Shown piece after piece: positions 62,859-64,000 of a stretch of 64,000 bases of DNA; positions within the stretch are counted from its first letter, which is position 1, and each line of letters opens with the position of its first letter. This stretch comes from Halobacillus andaensis (GTDB lineage Bacteria; Bacillota; Bacilli; Bacillales; Halobacillaceae). The notes under the pieces were generated by a model, which was not told the DNA's origin, made no database searches, and worked only from the letters and a program-made list of their open reading frames with translations. Made by a program: the position numbers and the translations under genes. The DNA lies in contig NZ_BMEL01000002.1 of assembly GCF_014636475.1 (NCBI RefSeq), positions 712,177-776,176 of the forward strand. Reading direction: 5' to 3'.

Positions 62859-62905
62859 CCCCCAAAGCTAGATTTTTACTCTAACTTTGGGGGTGCAGTA
62901 CCATA
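62859..62905. repeat. Insertion-sequence end with internal hairpin
   Basis: ACCCCCAAAG and CTTTGGGGGT face each other across 18 bases, next to the orfA relic. It resembles an IS3-type terminal repeat. No matching right end is found in the window. Confidence 0.5.
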
Positions 62906-63134
62906 TCGTATCGCTAATGTGAGCGGGTATCAGGGACTTTTTTTATATTTATTGGAATTATTTTACGTCTGGATAATCTCTTATCCGACCACATTAGGTG
63001 AAACTGGCGGTTTTCACAATACAAAAATAGACAGCCATTTTTAATATATTAAGCACTTTAATAGGAAATTCATCCACTCTCATTTATTGCTTATCTCATA
63101 GAATACATAAGTTCAATGAAAGGGGTTGAAAAAA

Positions 63135-64000
63135 TTGGGTGTAAAAAAGAGTAAGTCAAAAGGGCGAAGAGAAGATTGCAAATGCAAGAACAAAAAGTGT
63201 CGAAAATCTGGAGATAAAGATTGCAAATGCAAGGGTAAAAAGTGTCGAAAATCTGGAGATAAAGATTGCAAATGCAAGGGTAAAAAGTGTCGAAAATCTG
63301 GAGATAAAGATTACAAATGCAAGGATAAAAAGTGTCGAAAATCTGGAGATAAAGATTGCAAATGCAAGGATAAAAAGTGTCGAAAATCTGGAGATAAAGA
63401 TTACAAATGCAAGGACAAAAAGTGTCGAAAATCTGGAGATAAAGATTGCAAATGCAAGGACAAAAAGTGTCGAGAATGTGGACATAAAGATTGTAAATGC
63501 AATTTAAAGCAAAAAGTAAATATTAAAATTAAAGTACCTACAGGACCAGCGGGACCAACCGGACCAATGGGAGAAGCAGGACCGGCGGGAGCCACAGGAG
63601 CGACCGGACCAGCCGGACCAATGGGAGAAGCAGGACCGGCGGGAGCCACAGGAGCGACCGGACCAGCCGGACCAATGGGAGAAGCAGGACCAGCGGGAGC
63701 CACAGGAGCGACCGGACCAGCCGGACCAATGGGAGAAGCGGGACCAGCGGGAGCCACAGGAGCAACCGGACCAGCCGGACCAACGGGAGAAGCAGGAGCC
63801 ACAGGAGCGACCGGATCAGCCGGACCAATGGGAGAAGCAGGACCAGCGGGAGCCACAGGAGCGACCGGACCAGCCGGACCAGCCGGACCAACGGGAGAAG
63901 CAGGAGCCACAGGAGCGACCGGATCAGCCGGACCAATGGGAGAAGCAGGACCAGCGGGAGCCACAGGAGCGACCGGACCAGCCGGACCAACGGGAGAAGC
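63135..64000 (+). CDS. Cys/Lys-rich repeat plus collagen-like surface protein, cut by window edge
   Basis: Open from a TTG at 63135 (AAAGGGG nine bases before) to the edge, 288 codons. Residues 1-15 are basic. Seven 15-residue (45-base) repeats of the type [15 protein letters not shown] follow up to about residue 115. Then comes a linker [14 protein letters not shown] and, from about residue 136, Gly-X-Y repeats (period [18 protein letters not shown], 54 bases). Collagen-like repeats of this kind occur on exosporium proteins such as BclA. The Cys-rich head could be cross-linked or metal-binding. No signal peptide is visible. Three long minus-strand frames here are shadows of the repeats. Confidence 0.82.
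   Translation, partial: MGVKKSKSKGRREDCKCKNKKCRKSGDKDCKCKGKKCRKSGDKDCKCKGKKCRKSGDKDYKCKDKKCRKSGDKDCKCKDKKCRKSGDKDYKCKDKKCRKSGDKDCKCKDKKCRECGHKDCKCNLKQKVNIKIKVPTGPAGPTGPMGEAGPAGATGATGPAGPMGEAGPAGATGATGPAGPMGEAGPAGATGATGPAGPMGEAGPAGATGATGPAGPTGEAGATGATGSAGPMGEAGPAGATGATGPAGPAGPTGEAGATGATGSAGPMGEAGPAGATGATGPAGPTGE

Noticed and set aside
63201..63470. CRISPR-like regular repeats
   Set aside because: The 45-base units are contiguous with no spacers, stay in frame and encode a repeated peptide.
63156..63990. Long minus-strand open frames across the repeat region
   Set aside because: They are complements of the 45- and 54-base plus-strand repeats. They lack ribosome sites, and the plus strand gives a sensible Cys-rich/collagen-like protein.

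Overview
The window looks like chromosomal DNA of a spore-forming Bacillaceae bacterium. A moderately halophilic genus such as Halobacillus, Thalassobacillus or Virgibacillus would fit, but that is inference. The support is SinR-type regulators, YwqE/CpsB phosphatases, Spo0E-like peptides, a SleB/YkvT cortex hydrolase, a KtrB-type potassium channel subunit, many TTG and GTG starts behind strong Shine-Dalgarno sites, and a perfect cre box.

Layout. (1) 1-8.5 kb: a minus-strand sugar operon with a lipoprotein binding protein, two permeases, a GH2 glycosidase, a KDPG/KDPGal aldolase and a KDGal kinase cut by the window edge, with a divergent ArsR-type regulator. (2) 8.5-11.7 kb: a small anchored protein, a palindromic repeat, a BmrA-like ABC exporter and a CBS protein. 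(3) 11.8-16.9 kb: a tandem family of sinR-cpsB modules, with two intact sinR, one decayed sinR and four cpsB genes. (4) 16.9-34.1 kb: a large plus-strand polysaccharide locus. It has a sugar-nucleotide dehydratase, GalU, UDP-glucose dehydrogenase, a flippase, a polymerase, one GT4, a phosphoglycosyl transferase, a FemAB-like transferase, two sulfotransferases and a DegT aminotransferase. Embedded in it are ATP sulfurylase, an SLC13 permease, APS kinase and PAP phosphatase. Together these can import sulfate, make PAPS, use it and recycle PAP, so the likely product is a sulfated, uronic-acid-containing exopolysaccharide. No sulfate-reduction gene is present.

(5) 34.1-40 kb: an AT-rich, gene-poor stretch with a possible IS21 relic, three Spo0E-like small proteins, a zinc-ribbon peptide, a SleB/YkvT hydrolase, a poly-gamma-glutamate hydrolase and small unknowns. 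(6) 40.4-43.1 kb: a phage-type replication module (DnaD-like, G39P-like, DnaB-like) followed by six iteron-like repeats at 20-21 bp spacing. (7) 43.2-52.6 kb: a membrane protein with an HTH partner, a frameshifted RpiR regulator, then a TRAP transporter with Zn-dehydrogenase, class I aldolase, FGGY kinase and 2-hydroxyacid dehydrogenase. This is probably a sugar-acid or polyol catabolic operon. (8) 52.7-58.9 kb: an AbrB/MazE-like protein, a YeeE/YedE transporter, a peroxiredoxin relic, a KtrB-type transporter, an amidase and small proteins. (9) 58.9-62.9 kb: decayed mobile and truncated genes (IS1595-type transposase, M29 aminopeptidase, integrase, IS3 orfA), interleaved with an intact LOG-family gene and a MazG-like gene. 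(10) 63.1 kb to the end: a protein with seven 15-residue Cys/Lys-rich repeats followed by a collagen-like Gly-X-Y domain, running off the window.

The strongest candidates for an under-described system are the sulfated-polysaccharide locus with its amplified sinR-cpsB control region, the Cys-rich/collagen-like protein, and the TRAP-linked catabolic operon.
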